Made by a program: the position numbers and the translations under genes. A DNA stretch of 64,000 nt, taken from NCBI RefSeq assembly GCF_947492645.1, contig NZ_CANLMZ010000007.1, forward strand, positions 124,001 through 188,000, written 5' to 3'. The notes under the pieces were generated by a model, which had not been told where the DNA came from, searched no databases, and was given only the letters and a program-made list of their open reading frames with translations. This document shows, piece after piece, positions 45,040-54,834 of the stretch (within the stretch, counting starts at the first letter, position 1; every line of letters begins with the position of its first letter). This DNA is from an uncultured Pontibacter sp. Its GTDB lineage: Bacteria > Bacteroidota > Bacteroidia > Cytophagales > Hymenobacteraceae.

Positions 45040-45639
45040 TTGAAGCTGCCAAAAGATTTTTATACCCGACCCAATGTTGTGGAGATAGCCCGTGAACTGA
45101 TTGGGAAGCATTTGTATACTTGCATAGATGGCATTATTACAGGAGGTATGATCGTAGAGACAGAAGCGTATGCCGGAGAGAATGATAAAGCCTGCCATGC
45201 CCACCTCAACCGCCGCACCCAACGCACTGAGATCATGTACAGCGAAGGTGGTGTGGCCTATGTATACTTAGTGTATGGGATTTATAATCTCTTCAACATC
45301 ATCACTAATGTGAAAGATAAAGCTGACGCAGTACTTATAAGAGCTATAGAACCAGAGGTGGGAGTTGAAGAAATGCTGCTTAGGCGTGGCTTCCAGGGTA
45401 TAAAACCCAACCTTACCGCCGGCCCTGGCGTGGCAAGTATAGCGCTAGGCATAAACAGGAAACACTACGGCGAAGACTTAACTGGCAACACTATTTGGGT
45501 GGAAGACAAAAGTATAATACTGCCCGAGCAAAGTATAGCTACAGGCCCACGCATTGGCATTGATTACGCAGGAGAGGATGCCCAGCTGCCCTGGCGCTTC
45601 TGGCTGAAAGGAAACAAGTGGGTGAGCAGAAAAAAATAA
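45040..45639 (+). CDS. 3-methyladenine DNA glycosylase (AAG/MPG family)
   Basis: 199 residues from a TTG start; the beginning K-L-P-K-D-F-Y aligns with the family N-terminus. It removes alkylated purines from DNA. Family blocks: A-R-E-L-I-G-K, V-E-T-E-A-Y (catalytic Glu), Y-V-Y-L-V-Y-G-I-Y-N-L-F-N (DNA-intercalating Tyr region), L-I-R-A-I-E-P and L-T-A-G-P-G-V. Single gene, converging with the reductase gene downstream. Confidence 0.93.
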   Translation: MKLPKDFYTRPNVVEIARELIGKHLYTCIDGIITGGMIVETEAYAGENDKACHAHLNRRTQRTEIMYSEGGVAYVYLVYGIYNLFNIITNVKDKADAVLIRAIEPEVGVEEMLLRRGFQGIKPNLTAGPGVASIALGINRKHYGEDLTGNTIWVEDKSIILPEQSIATGPRIGIDYAGEDAQLPWRFWLKGNKWVSRKK

Positions 45640-45727
45640 GCCCTCCATGATTTGTAAATAAGTGAGCTATACCTTTCTATAGCTTGTCTGGGAGCGGTTA
45701 ATGATTTACAGCTAAATCTTTGCAAAG

Positions 45728-46252
45728 CTATTTCCTTTTGTAATGCAGCTGCACCAGGCCGGTATCGTAGTTTGTGGCGTTTAGCAGTTGCAGCTGCTGC
45801 TCCGGCAACCCAGCTTTAAAAAGTCGGATGCCATCACCCAGAAGTATAGGTATGACAGAGATGATGAACTCATCTACAAGCCTGTCGTGCAGTAGCATAC
45901 TTGCTACCTGTGCCCCGCCATCGCAGAAGATCGTGCCGCCTTCCTGTGCTTTCAGGTCTTTTATCAATACTTTTAAGTCGCCGGTATAAAACTTTAGCTT
46001 GCCAATGGGTGCCTGTGGCTTGCGGGTAATAATGTAGCATTCTTTGTTTGCGTGCGGGAAACCAATACCCATACTTAGTACTTTCTCATAAGTGCGTCTG
46101 CCAAGTATAACAGTATCTACTTTAGCGGTGAATTTGCTGTAACCGTAGTCTTCCCCTTCTTTTTCAACTGCTTCCAACCAGGAGATATCATCGTCTGGTC
46201 TGGCAATGTAACCGTCCAGGCTCATGGCGATGTAGAGTGTTAGTGTTCTCAT
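45728..46252 (-). CDS. Dihydrofolate reductase/RibD C-terminal domain-like protein
   Basis: 174 residues from ATG 46252, giving the family start M-R-T-L-T-L-Y-I-A-M-S-L-D-G-Y-I-A; the longer frame to 46324 adds 24 residues not found in the family. Further matches: V-I-L-G-R-R-T-Y-E, I-F-C-D-G-G-A-Q-V and I-I-S-V-I-P-I-L-L-G-D-G-I-R-L-F. Likely an NADPH reductase; the substrate (folate, pyrimidine or other) is unknown. Such genes occur singly in Bacteroidota. Confidence 0.88.
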   Translation of the reverse strand: MRTLTLYIAMSLDGYIARPDDDISWLEAVEKEGEDYGYSKFTAKVDTVILGRRTYEKVLSMGIGFPHANKECYIITRKPQAPIGKLKFYTGDLKVLIKDLKAQEGGTIFCDGGAQVASMLLHDRLVDEFIISVIPILLGDGIRLFKAGLPEQQLQLLNATNYDTGLVQLHYKRK

Positions 46253-46310
46253 ATGCTGGCAACTAGGGAATGGATTGATTAAGTATAAAGTTGCAAGTGC
46301 CTGCCCGTTA

Positions 46311-46345
46311 ATAAAAAGAGCCACAACATTGCTGCTGTGGCTCTT
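46311..46345 (-). terminator. Terminator of the small hydrophilic protein cluster
   Basis: Minus-strand 10-bp stem AAGAGCCACA/TGTGGCTCTT (46345-46336 with 46325-46316) followed by a T run (46315-46311 on the minus strand), 17 bases after the stop at 46362. Confidence 0.75.
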
Positions 46346-46361
46346 ACTGCTTGTTTATATT

Positions 46362-46541
46362 TTATAAATTATGTTTCTGCTGCTCCCGGTCCTGTTCGTT
46401 GTCGGTGCGGGCCTGCGGCGTTTGCTTTTGGTTAAGCTTGGTGTCAGTTTTATCTCTTGACAGGCTATTGCTGGTGTCTTTGGGGTTGCTTTTGTTCGTG
46501 TCTGTTAATTCAGACTTTTTATCTTTATTTTGATCCTTCAT
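46362..46541 (-). CDS. 59-residue hydrophilic protein
   Basis: Starts M-K-D-Q-N-K-D-K-K-S-E-L and has virtually no hydrophobic core: Lys, Asp, Asn, Gln, Ser and Thr make up most of it (for example L-N-Q-K-Q-T-P-Q-A-R-T-D-N-E-Q). It would be intrinsically disordered. Directly downstream of two similar small genes and before a terminator, it looks like the last gene of a three-gene unit. No family recognised. Confidence 0.55.
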   Translation of the reverse strand: MKDQNKDKKSELTDTNKSNPKDTSNSLSRDKTDTKLNQKQTPQARTDNEQDREQQKHNL

Positions 46542-46551
46542 GATGCGTCAA

Positions 46552-46830
46552 TTAAGATGAGGGTGTGTTTTTGTTATTTGCTGAAGCTTGCTTGCCATCG
46601 TCTTTGCGGGTGCCACCGGCATTAGACCAGCCTTTGCCTTGCGAAGAAGTAGCCTGACGTCTGGCTGTGTTATCGCTGCTTGCTTCTGTGGCGGCGCGGC
46701 TTTTGTCCAGCGATGCCTGAACGGCTAAACGGTTTCCTTTTTTACCATCTTCAAACGACTTGGCAGGGTTACTGGCAAAGCCATGAAACTCCAGGTTGGT
46801 GTTCTTTTGTCCTTTCATTGTTGTTTTCAT
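46552..46830 (-). CDS. 92-residue hydrophilic, KGG-motif-like protein
   Basis: An early block F-H-G-F-A-S-N-P-A-K-S-F-E-D-G-K-K-G-N resembles the KGG motif of stress proteins such as the con-10 family. The remainder is low complexity (Ser, Ala, Lys, Gln, Asn; S-Q-G-K-G-W-S-N-A-G-G). Second ATG at codon 5 is possible. It lies 10 bases before the 59-residue gene. The stress link is an inference from the motif and composition. Confidence 0.55.
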   Translation of the reverse strand: MKTTMKGQKNTNLEFHGFASNPAKSFEDGKKGNRLAVQASLDKSRAATEASSDNTARRQATSSQGKGWSNAGGTRKDDGKQASANNKNTPSS

Positions 46831-46885
46831 TTATTGGTGAAACATATTTCAGGCTACATGCCCAGCTTAAGTACTTCTGATATGC

Positions 46886-47131
46886 TTACGAATGGCGGTT
46901 ACCTGTGCGCTTGTGGCTTTGGCTGCCGGCCTTGGCATGCCCCTTAGAGTCGCCGTGCCATCCGCGGCCAGGGCTACTTCCTAAATTAGATGGGCTGCTG
47001 CCGGATTTTGAACCTGGCATACTGTTTTGGGCGCCTTGTTTCTGCGGGCCTCCTAGGTTGGGCTGCATGGTTCGAGAAGTGTTGTTGATGTCCTGAGACA
47101 TCCTGTTCTGGCTGCTTTTCTCGTGTTTCAT
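46886..47131 (-). CDS. 81-residue hydrophilic, Gly/Ser-rich protein
   Basis: Starts M-K-H-E-K-S-S-Q-N-R-M and is rich in Gly, Ser, Asn, Gln, His and Pro with L-G-S-S-P-G-R-G-W-H-G-D-S-K-G-H and a basic tail. No hydrophobic segment, signal or domain. Probably disordered, and perhaps nucleic-acid binding given its Arg, His and Lys content. First gene of the three-gene cluster; no known family. Confidence 0.5.
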   Translation of the reverse strand: MKHEKSSQNRMSQDINNTSRTMQPNLGGPQKQGAQNSMPGSKSGSSPSNLGSSPGRGWHGDSKGHAKAGSQSHKRTGNRHS

Positions 47132-47228
47132 AGCTGGCGGGTTAAATGTAACAAAGACCTGCCATAGAGCAGGTCCACCAACTAGTGTACGAGGCTAAAG
47201 ATGTGTTGTTTAGGAAAATACTTATGAG

Positions 47229-48416
47229 TTATACTTTGCTGCAAACAAGCACCACCGGTTTCTGGTGCATATCGGTAGTAAAGAAAAGATAAATGTCGCC
47301 GCCTTCTTTTATACCTGTTTTGCGGCGAATCTCTGCTACCGGCTCCGGGAAATTACGAACCGTAACGTTAGCTTTTTTTGCCGGCAGGTAGCGCATCAGC
47401 TCTTTTTTATTGTAACGGCAAACTGCGGTGCATCTAAAGCTGCGCCCCGGGAAATCAGGCACAAGTACAGCAGATGTATAAAGGTGGCTGTTAGGGTGGA
47501 GCTTATTCAATTTATACTGTTGGCTTAAAAAGCGGAATGCCCCGGCTTTAAGTATGGCAGCGTTAGGTTCGTACACAAATTCCTGCGGGTCGGTGTAAAC
47601 TGGGCTGGCGGCTTCTTCGGCTGTGCGGGTAAAGGATAGTGTTTGGGAGGCAGCCTGAGGAGATAAATTTACAGCATTGCGCTTTACTGCATCAGGTGCC
47701 GGAGCGTTGGCTTGCAACAAGTATAATACCTCTTTTACCTCGTTCTGCACCGCCACCACCCATAGCTGGTGTACATGCTTTAGCTGTTCCAGCGCCTGAT
47801 CTATATCCAGCATAGGGGAGGTTTTAAGCAAAACAGCTTCAGCTTTCTCGAACAGCAGGGGTAACAGGTGCAGCACGTCTGGCTCACAATCCTGCAGCAG
47901 GTGCAGTTTCTCATCGCGGCCGCCTCGCCTGGCAGGGTCCAGGTAAATAACATCGGCCTTGCCTGTGTAATGCTGCAAAAAAGCTTCGGCGGTTGCATGC
48001 ATGCTTTGAATGTTAGCCGCGCCCAGCAGATTAAAGTTATAGGCGGCTATTTCTTGCAACTCCTGGTTTTGCTCCAGGTGTATTACTTGCTTAAACTGTT
48101 TTGCAAAGTATAAACTATCCACCCCAAAGCCACCAGTAAGGTCTATAAGCAAATTGCCTGTAACTAAAGATGCCTTAAATGCCGCCGTAGGCTCAGAGGA
48201 GCTTTGCTCTACGGAAAGTGTAACCGGGAAAACTACATCAGGATTTTGAGCCCAGAGTGGAAGTTTGGCGGCAGCCTTTTGCCTGGCTTGTATTTGCTGC
48301 ACCAGTTCCAGCACAGGCAACTGCGGGTACCGGCTGGCTTGTAACATAAGTGTAGCTGGTGCCTGGTGCAGGTGCTTTTGTATAAACTGCTTTTCTTCTG
48401 GTGTAAATAAGCGCAT
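47229..48416 (-). CDS. Class I SAM-dependent methyltransferase, THUMP-like type
   Basis: 395 residues from ATG 48416 (M-R-L-F-T-P-E-E-K); the frame also stays open for 21 codons upstream. The Rossmann methyltransferase core shows the SAM loop L-I-D-L-T-G-G-F-G-V-D-S and the acidic Y-L-D-P-A-R-R-G-G-R-D (DPAR) motif, as in the bacterial THUMP-like RNA methyltransferases related to RlmKL and TrmG10. The C-terminus carries a second small domain. Target is probably RNA but not known. Confidence 0.82.
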   Translation of the reverse strand: MRLFTPEEKQFIQKHLHQAPATLMLQASRYPQLPVLELVQQIQARQKAAAKLPLWAQNPDVVFPVTLSVEQSSSEPTAAFKASLVTGNLLIDLTGGFGVDSLYFAKQFKQVIHLEQNQELQEIAAYNFNLLGAANIQSMHATAEAFLQHYTGKADVIYLDPARRGGRDEKLHLLQDCEPDVLHLLPLLFEKAEAVLLKTSPMLDIDQALEQLKHVHQLWVVAVQNEVKEVLYLLQANAPAPDAVKRNAVNLSPQAASQTLSFTRTAEEAASPVYTDPQEFVYEPNAAILKAGAFRFLSQQYKLNKLHPNSHLYTSAVLVPDFPGRSFRCTAVCRYNKKELMRYLPAKKANVTVRNFPEPVAEIRRKTGIKEGGDIYLFFTTDMHQKPVVLVCSKV

Positions 48417-48532
48417 AGTGGGTATTTTAGCATTTTCAGCCTTCCTCAAAGGTAAGTATTTTATACTTTTATGGCACATGGCTCTTATTGCTGCACCAGT
48501 TCCAGTTATCGGAAGTATAAATTTAATATAGT

Positions 48533-48570
48533 GTTTTGTTTAATTATTTTAAATAAACTTTAAACAAAAC
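48533..48570. repeat. 11-bp inverted repeat in the leader of the DUF4397 gene
   Basis: GTTTTGTTTAA (48533-48543) and TTAAACAAAAC (48560-48570) are perfectly complementary, separated by 16 AT-rich bases, about 70 bases before the start codon. It may be an operator or an mRNA hairpin. Confidence 0.5.
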
Positions 48571-48638
48571 TTATCGTTATAGGTTCTAGAAGAGTTACAA
48601 AATCAAATTCAATAAATACTTAATTAAAGAAATTTACT

Positions 48639-49331
48639 ATGAAGAAGTACCTAAGATTTTTATTGCTGGCTGTTTTGCCAACCGTTTTTCTCGCTGCCTG
48701 CGACGATGACGATGATTTGAACCTGCTGGAGAATAATGCGCAAGTGTTGGTAGTGCATGCCTCCCCGGATGCTCCAGCTGTAGATTTGTATGTAGATGAT
48801 GTTAAAGCCAACATGACTGCACTTAACTACCCTGGCAACACCGGCTATATGGATGTTGAGTCTGGCTCAAGAAACATCAAAGTAACACCTGCCGGAGCTA
48901 CAACAAGCAACGCCGTGATAAACGCTGACCTGAGATTGGACGAAAACCAGGCTTATAGTGTGTTTGCGATCAATACGCTTAGCAACATAGAGGCTTTAGT
49001 GCTTGAAGATAACCTGACTGAGCCAGCCTCGGGTAAGGCACACGTTCGTTTTGTGCACTTATCACCGGATGCGCCTAACGTGGATATTGCCGTTGCAAAC
49101 GGGCCCGTACTTTTCTCTGACATCGCCTTTAAAGAAAATACTGCTTTTACGCCTGTTGATGCCGGCACTTATACCCTGGAGGTACGGGCAGCCGGCACCA
49201 CGCCAGCTGTATTAAGCACCCAGGTGCAACTAGCCAATGGTGGCATCTACACCATATTTGCCAAGGGTTTTGCAACGCCACCATCAGGTAACAACAACAG
49301 CCTGGGCGCCGAGGTGATCGTTAACAACTAA
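48639..49331 (+). CDS. DUF4397 domain lipoprotein
   Basis: 230 residues. Lipobox L-A-A-C (Cys 20) followed by D-D-D-D-D, which should direct it to the cell surface. The family repeat appears twice: V-V-H-A-S-P-D-A-P-A-V-D-L-Y-V near 35-50 and F-V-H-L-S-P-D-A-P-N-V-D-I-A-V near 130-145. DUF4397 proteins are extracytoplasmic beta-rich proteins of unknown function. Monocistronic, with a terminator. Confidence 0.85.
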   Translation: MKKYLRFLLLAVLPTVFLAACDDDDDLNLLENNAQVLVVHASPDAPAVDLYVDDVKANMTALNYPGNTGYMDVESGSRNIKVTPAGATTSNAVINADLRLDENQAYSVFAINTLSNIEALVLEDNLTEPASGKAHVRFVHLSPDAPNVDIAVANGPVLFSDIAFKENTAFTPVDAGTYTLEVRAAGTTPAVLSTQVQLANGGIYTIFAKGFATPPSGNNNSLGAEVIVNN

Positions 49332-49357
49332 CCAGCCATTGAAGAAGACAACTACAG

Positions 49358-49392
49358 CAGCGCCTGCCTAACAAGCAGGCGCTGTTTGTTTT
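49358..49392 (+). terminator. Intrinsic terminator after the DUF4397 gene
   Basis: Ten-bp GC-rich stem CAGCGCCTGC/GCAGGCGCTG (49358-49367, 49375-49384), then TTTGTTTT. Confidence 0.8.
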
Positions 49393-49433
49393 AAGGTAAT
49401 GGCAAGAGTTTCAGAAGTATAAGCGAAGTATAG

Positions 49434-49464
49434 TTGAACTTGCGCAACAATTTGCGTAATTTTG
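49434..49464 (+). promoter_or_regulatory. Probable promoter of ahcY
   Basis: TAATTTTG at 49457-49464 is a full -7 match; TTG at 49434-49436 is a partial -33 element 20 bases upstream. The start codon is at 49490. Confidence 0.5.
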
Positions 49465-49489
49465 TGTTTTATCTGAAAAAACAACAAGA

Positions 49490-50797
<1,308 letters not shown>

Positions 50798-50813
50798 GCT
50801 AGTATAAAGTATA

Positions 50814-50849
50814 AAAAGAGCCGGTGCAGTTTTCTGTACCGGCTCTTTT
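50814..50849. terminator. Bidirectional terminator between ahcY and the LytTR gene
   Basis: Sixteen-bp stem (50814-50829 with 50834-50849, one G-U), TTTT loop, with A and T runs on both ends. Confidence 0.85.
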
Positions 50850-50883
50850 GTTTACCTCAATATCTTAAAGTATAGTTACAAGC

Positions 50884-51630
50884 TTATATAATGTTAAACC
50901 GCGACATCAGGGTTTTCTTATATGATTTTCCGATGGGCACGTCGCCTTTTGCGAATACGACAGAATTTTCCTCCAGGGCTTCTATTTTATCCAGGTTGGC
51001 TATGTAAGACCGGTGCACGCGCACAAAGTTTTGTTGTGGCAATTTGTGCTCCATATCTTTTAAGGTAGAGCTAACAAGGTATTTCTGATCTGCGGTTACA
51101 ATAAAAGAATAATTGTCGTAAGCTTCTACCCATATAATCTCGCTGTAGTGTACTTTAATAATACGGTGCTTTACTTTTACAAAAATATAGTCGGTCGCAA
51201 CTTCTTGTTCTTTACCGTTTGTTGCTGTCCCATTCATCTCTTTGTCTTCGCGGTGGCCGCTGTCATGCTTGTACAAAGCAATTTCTATAGCTGAGCGCAG
51301 GCTCTTTTCATCAAAGGGCTTTACCAGGAAGCCGTCAGGCTCTGTTTTTTTTGCTCTGTCTATAGTGGCGTGGTCTGCGTAGGCAGTAAGGTAAATAAAG
51401 GGTATATCAAACTCCTGCCTGATACGGGAGCCAATTTCTACACCATCCTGATCACCGCCAAGATTAATGTCGAGCAACACCAGGTCCGGTTGTGTTTCGC
51501 GGATTCTATCTATTGTATCTTGCCCCGAATCTATTGCGCACGTGGTATAGCCTAACTCTTCGAGGCTAGCTGCAAGATCCTCTGCAATTATGACCTCGTC
51601 TTCCGATATAAGAATTTTGGGTTTTGTCAT
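50884..51630 (-). CDS. LytTR-family response regulator
   Basis: 248 residues. N-terminal receiver domain with the acidic pair E10-D11 and phosphoacceptor D54 (L-L-D-I-N-L-G-G), K in F-L-V-K-P-F-D; a linker of about 25 polar residues; then a LytTR DNA-binding domain (about 147-248, W-V-E-A-Y-D-N-Y and F-V-R-V-H-R-S-Y-I-A-N). Located 29 bases downstream of the propeller kinase, so the two form a two-component pair. Targets are unknown. Confidence 0.92.
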   Translation of the reverse strand: MTKPKILISEDEVIIAEDLAASLEELGYTTCAIDSGQDTIDRIRETQPDLVLLDINLGGDQDGVEIGSRIRQEFDIPFIYLTAYADHATIDRAKKTEPDGFLVKPFDEKSLRSAIEIALYKHDSGHREDKEMNGTATNGKEQEVATDYIFVKVKHRIIKVHYSEIIWVEAYDNYSFIVTADQKYLVSSTLKDMEHKLPQQNFVRVHRSYIANLDKIEALEENSVVFAKGDVPIGKSYKKTLMSRFNII

Positions 51631-51659
51631 AGCTTTAGGTTCTTACGATAATTATAAAA

Positions 51660-54600
51660 TTACGATGGCAAAACAAAAAATAATATTGAATTTGTGCCAT
51701 TGTTGTTAGAAAAATCAATCTTGCCGTTCACCTTTTTGCTTAGTGAGGATACTAATTGCAGTCCGAACGAGTGTTTCATCTTTTGCTCAAAGTTGATGGG
51801 CAAGCCTTTGCCGTTATCGCTTACGGTTAAAGTATAACGGCCGTTTTGCTGCGGCGTTAAAACGATGCGCAGCAACCCTTTCTGTTTAAAATCAGGGAAT
51901 GCATATTTTAACGAATTGGAAACGAGTTCGTTTACAATTAACCCTAAAGTTATAGCGTTATCTATATCTACTTTTATGGATGGTATACTTAACTCCAGTT
52001 CTACCTGCTCTTCTGTAACGCCATAGGCCTCATAGAGGCTCTCGCAAATGCCCCTGAAGTAATCATCTAAATCAATTTCCCCGAGGTTATCGTGGCGGTA
52101 AAGGCGTTCGTGAAGTATGGCCATAGAGCGTACCCTGCTCTTTAGCGCCCGCATTACATCTATAGCTTGCGGGTCCTGCACGTGCCTGGCCTGCAGGTTC
52201 AGCATGCTGATTACAATCTGGAGGTTATTTTTTACCCGGTGGTGTATTTCCTGCAGCAGCATCTCTTTCTCGCGGTTCTTGCGCTCGAGCAGGCGGGTGC
52301 GGTGGTTTACCCGCATCTCCAGCAGCGTATTCATTTTTACAAGGCTCCGTTCGCGCAATTTTACAATGCTAAGTACCGCCCCGGCAATAACAAGCAGCAA
52401 TACACCTATAAACCATTCACGGCGCCAAATGGGGGGCACAATCGAGAAAGTATACATCAGCGGTTTAGGCGTCCAGTAGCCATCGTTGTTTTGGGCTAAT
52501 AGCTCAAATGTATAGTCGCCGGGCGCTAGGTTGGAGAAGGTGGCATAAGACTGGCTTGTGGCAGCAGACCATTGTTCCTGGTAGCCTACAAGTTTATACT
52601 TATACTTTACCTGCTCCGGTCCCGAAAGGCAAATGGCATGAAAATCAAAAGAAAGGTGGTTTTGAGTATGTGGCAAGCGCAGTTTTACAGGTAAGCCAGT
52701 TGCAGAATCAGCAGTATAGCCTAGCTGTTGCCAGTTTGTAGGCTTCTGGTATAGCATAATCTCATTTAAGGATAGCTCCGGATATACTTTGTTGCGCCTG
52801 TCGAGGGCGGGTATGTATTTGGTTAAGCCTTTTGTGGTGCCAAACCAGATGCTGCCATCCTGTGTTTGTGTTATGGCATTATTACTTATCTCAATCCCTC
52901 TGAAACCGTTTGCATTGGAGTAGCTCCTGTAGCTTAATTTTTGGTCCTGGCGCAGTTTAGGCAGCAATACTTTAAGCATGTTCCGGCTGGTGCCAACCCA
53001 TAGGTTATCCTGTGTATCTACATAAAGGCCTTTTATGCCCTGGTTGGGTAAGCCTTGCTCTATTATAAAGAGTTTTGGCTGGCTCCACTCCGGGTTTAGG
53101 ACTGCAATGCCATAATTAAATGCACCAAAGTATAAAACGCCCTTACCGTCTTCTGCTATCGATGTTACCTCTTCTAACTTAAACTGGCTAAGTTCAGGGG
53201 CTTCCAGCAGTTTATCATCCTCAACTTTGTACACACCGCCGGTGGTGCCTATCCAGATCCTGTTTCGAGAGTCTTTGTGCATCTGGTATACTCTGCCTAC
53301 CTGTACATTACCGGGTAAGGTATACTTTTTAAATTTGCCGTTGCTGTAGCACGAAATGCCACTAGCCGTAGACATCCATACTTTTCCGGTGGCAGCATCA
53401 GGTAAGCATTGAAAAACCTCGTTGGCTGGTAAACCGTCTTTTACAGTAAAGTGTGTTGATGCTGTTGGCGTTAGCTTCCAGGCGCCGTTGCTGGTGGCCA
53501 CCCATGATGTTGTGTTGTCGAGCAAGCTTATGTGATGTACCGTTGTGCCCTCTGCCCATGTAGGATGCATGTTCCAGTTCAGGCGTCCGGCTCCATCTAA
53601 ATAGGCCGTATTTCCTTCGTCTGTTCCAACCCACACCCTGCCTTTAACATCTTTGGCAAGGGCTGTTATTCTAGGTTCGCTTAGCTCAGCAAAATCAAAG
53701 TAGTGCACAAACCAAGGCGATGTAAACTGCTGCAGGCCATACCCATTTGTTCCTATCCAGATATTCCCCTCCGAATCGGTTGCCAACGTGTTGATGCGTT
53801 TTGAGCGTAGGCCGTTTTGCCGTATTAAATAAGTGTACCTTTTACCGTCATACTTAACTAAGCCGTTTTGCTTCAGCCCAATCCAAAGGTAGCCATAAGC
53901 ATCCCTTAGGAAAGAAGAAACAGCAAGGTCGGTGCGGTTGATGGGAATTTTGAAGGGCTGTAAAGCACCGTTTTTAAATCTGGCTGCACCTTTATCAGTT
54001 CCTATCCAGAGGTCGTTGTTTGTATCTTTAAATAAGGTGGTTACGAGGTTGCTGGGTAAGTGGCTGTTATCTGTTGTATAATGGTTAACCTCATTTAACA
54101 GTAAATGATACAAGCCATTAGCCTGACTGCCTGCCCATAGGGTACTATCTGGTAAGGCAACAATAGAAGTATAAGGTTGCTCAGGCAGGGCTTCATGCTT
54201 TGTAAAAGTGCTGCCTGAAGAATAGAATAAGCCTGCTTCTGTTGCCAGCCAAATGCGGCCAGTAACGTCTTCGGTTATATCGTAAATTGTGTTGGCAGTT
54301 ATGCCAGCTTCTGCGCCATATTTCCTGAAACTGCTGCCATTATATGTTACTACTCCTCTGTCTGAGCTGCCAATCCAGATGTGGCGGTTCTTAGCCTGAT
54401 ACAGTACTGTGGCATTGTTGCTGCTGAGCCCGTTTTCTGTAGTATAAGTATGAAATTGCCTGCCGTTAAAGCGGCTCACACCACCACGTGTGGCAATCCA
54501 TAAGTGGCCGGTGTGGTCCTGGAGTATATCGTTTACCTGCGACTGTGGCAAACCTTGCTCCAGCGTCCAGTTACGGAAATTATACTGCTGTGCCGCAAGC

Positions 54601-54665
54601 TGCAACGTATGCAGCAGGCAGAGCGCTAATAGCACCGCAAAAGCAAAATAAGGGCGTTTATTCAT
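51660..54665 (-). CDS. Hybrid-sensor-like histidine kinase with extracytoplasmic beta-propeller (HisKA_2 type)
   Basis: 1001 residues from ATG 54665, which starts a signal/anchor sequence (M-N-K-R-P-Y to L-A-A-Q-Q). Two-component propeller-type repeats (Reg_prop; G-N-I-W-I-G-T-N-G-x-G-L style) fill about residues 30-680, a Y_Y_Y domain follows, one membrane helix lies near 770-790, a HisKA_2 DHp domain has E-I-H-H-R-V-K-N-N-L-Q, and an HATPase domain ends the protein (D-N-G-K-G-L-P). No receiver or DNA-binding domain is fused, unlike SusR-type hybrids. The ligand is likely a nutrient or surface molecule. Confidence 0.9.
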   Translation of the reverse strand: MNKRPYFAFAVLLALCLLHTLQLAAQQYNFRNWTLEQGLPQSQVNDILQDHTGHLWIATRGGVSRFNGRQFHTYTTENGLSSNNATVLYQAKNRHIWIGSSDRGVVTYNGSSFRKYGAEAGITANTIYDITEDVTGRIWLATEAGLFYSSGSTFTKHEALPEQPYTSIVALPDSTLWAGSQANGLYHLLLNEVNHYTTDNSHLPSNLVTTLFKDTNNDLWIGTDKGAARFKNGALQPFKIPINRTDLAVSSFLRDAYGYLWIGLKQNGLVKYDGKRYTYLIRQNGLRSKRINTLATDSEGNIWIGTNGYGLQQFTSPWFVHYFDFAELSEPRITALAKDVKGRVWVGTDEGNTAYLDGAGRLNWNMHPTWAEGTTVHHISLLDNTTSWVATSNGAWKLTPTASTHFTVKDGLPANEVFQCLPDAATGKVWMSTASGISCYSNGKFKKYTLPGNVQVGRVYQMHKDSRNRIWIGTTGGVYKVEDDKLLEAPELSQFKLEEVTSIAEDGKGVLYFGAFNYGIAVLNPEWSQPKLFIIEQGLPNQGIKGLYVDTQDNLWVGTSRNMLKVLLPKLRQDQKLSYRSYSNANGFRGIEISNNAITQTQDGSIWFGTTKGLTKYIPALDRRNKVYPELSLNEIMLYQKPTNWQQLGYTADSATGLPVKLRLPHTQNHLSFDFHAICLSGPEQVKYKYKLVGYQEQWSAATSQSYATFSNLAPGDYTFELLAQNNDGYWTPKPLMYTFSIVPPIWRREWFIGVLLLVIAGAVLSIVKLRERSLVKMNTLLEMRVNHRTRLLERKNREKEMLLQEIHHRVKNNLQIVISMLNLQARHVQDPQAIDVMRALKSRVRSMAILHERLYRHDNLGEIDLDDYFRGICESLYEAYGVTEEQVELELSIPSIKVDIDNAITLGLIVNELVSNSLKYAFPDFKQKGLLRIVLTPQQNGRYTLTVSDNGKGLPINFEQKMKHSFGLQLVSSLSKKVNGKIDFSNNNGTNSILFFVLPS

Positions 54666-54834
54666 GGGGCGGCAGCAATTAAGCTGACAGTAGCTATTCT
54701 TTACACAGAAGCACAAATATGTGTTGTACTATCATATGGCGATTTTGTTACTTTTAAACCTGCTGTAGCATAAGTTTTTAGCGATAAAAAGACGATATTT
54801 GCACCGCATTAACCTTTTAGCATTCCTTTAATTT

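Noticed and set aside
46253..46324. 24-residue extension of the RibD/DHFR-like protein
   Set aside because: The family begins at the ATG at 46252; the extension overlaps the terminator hairpin of the upstream gene.
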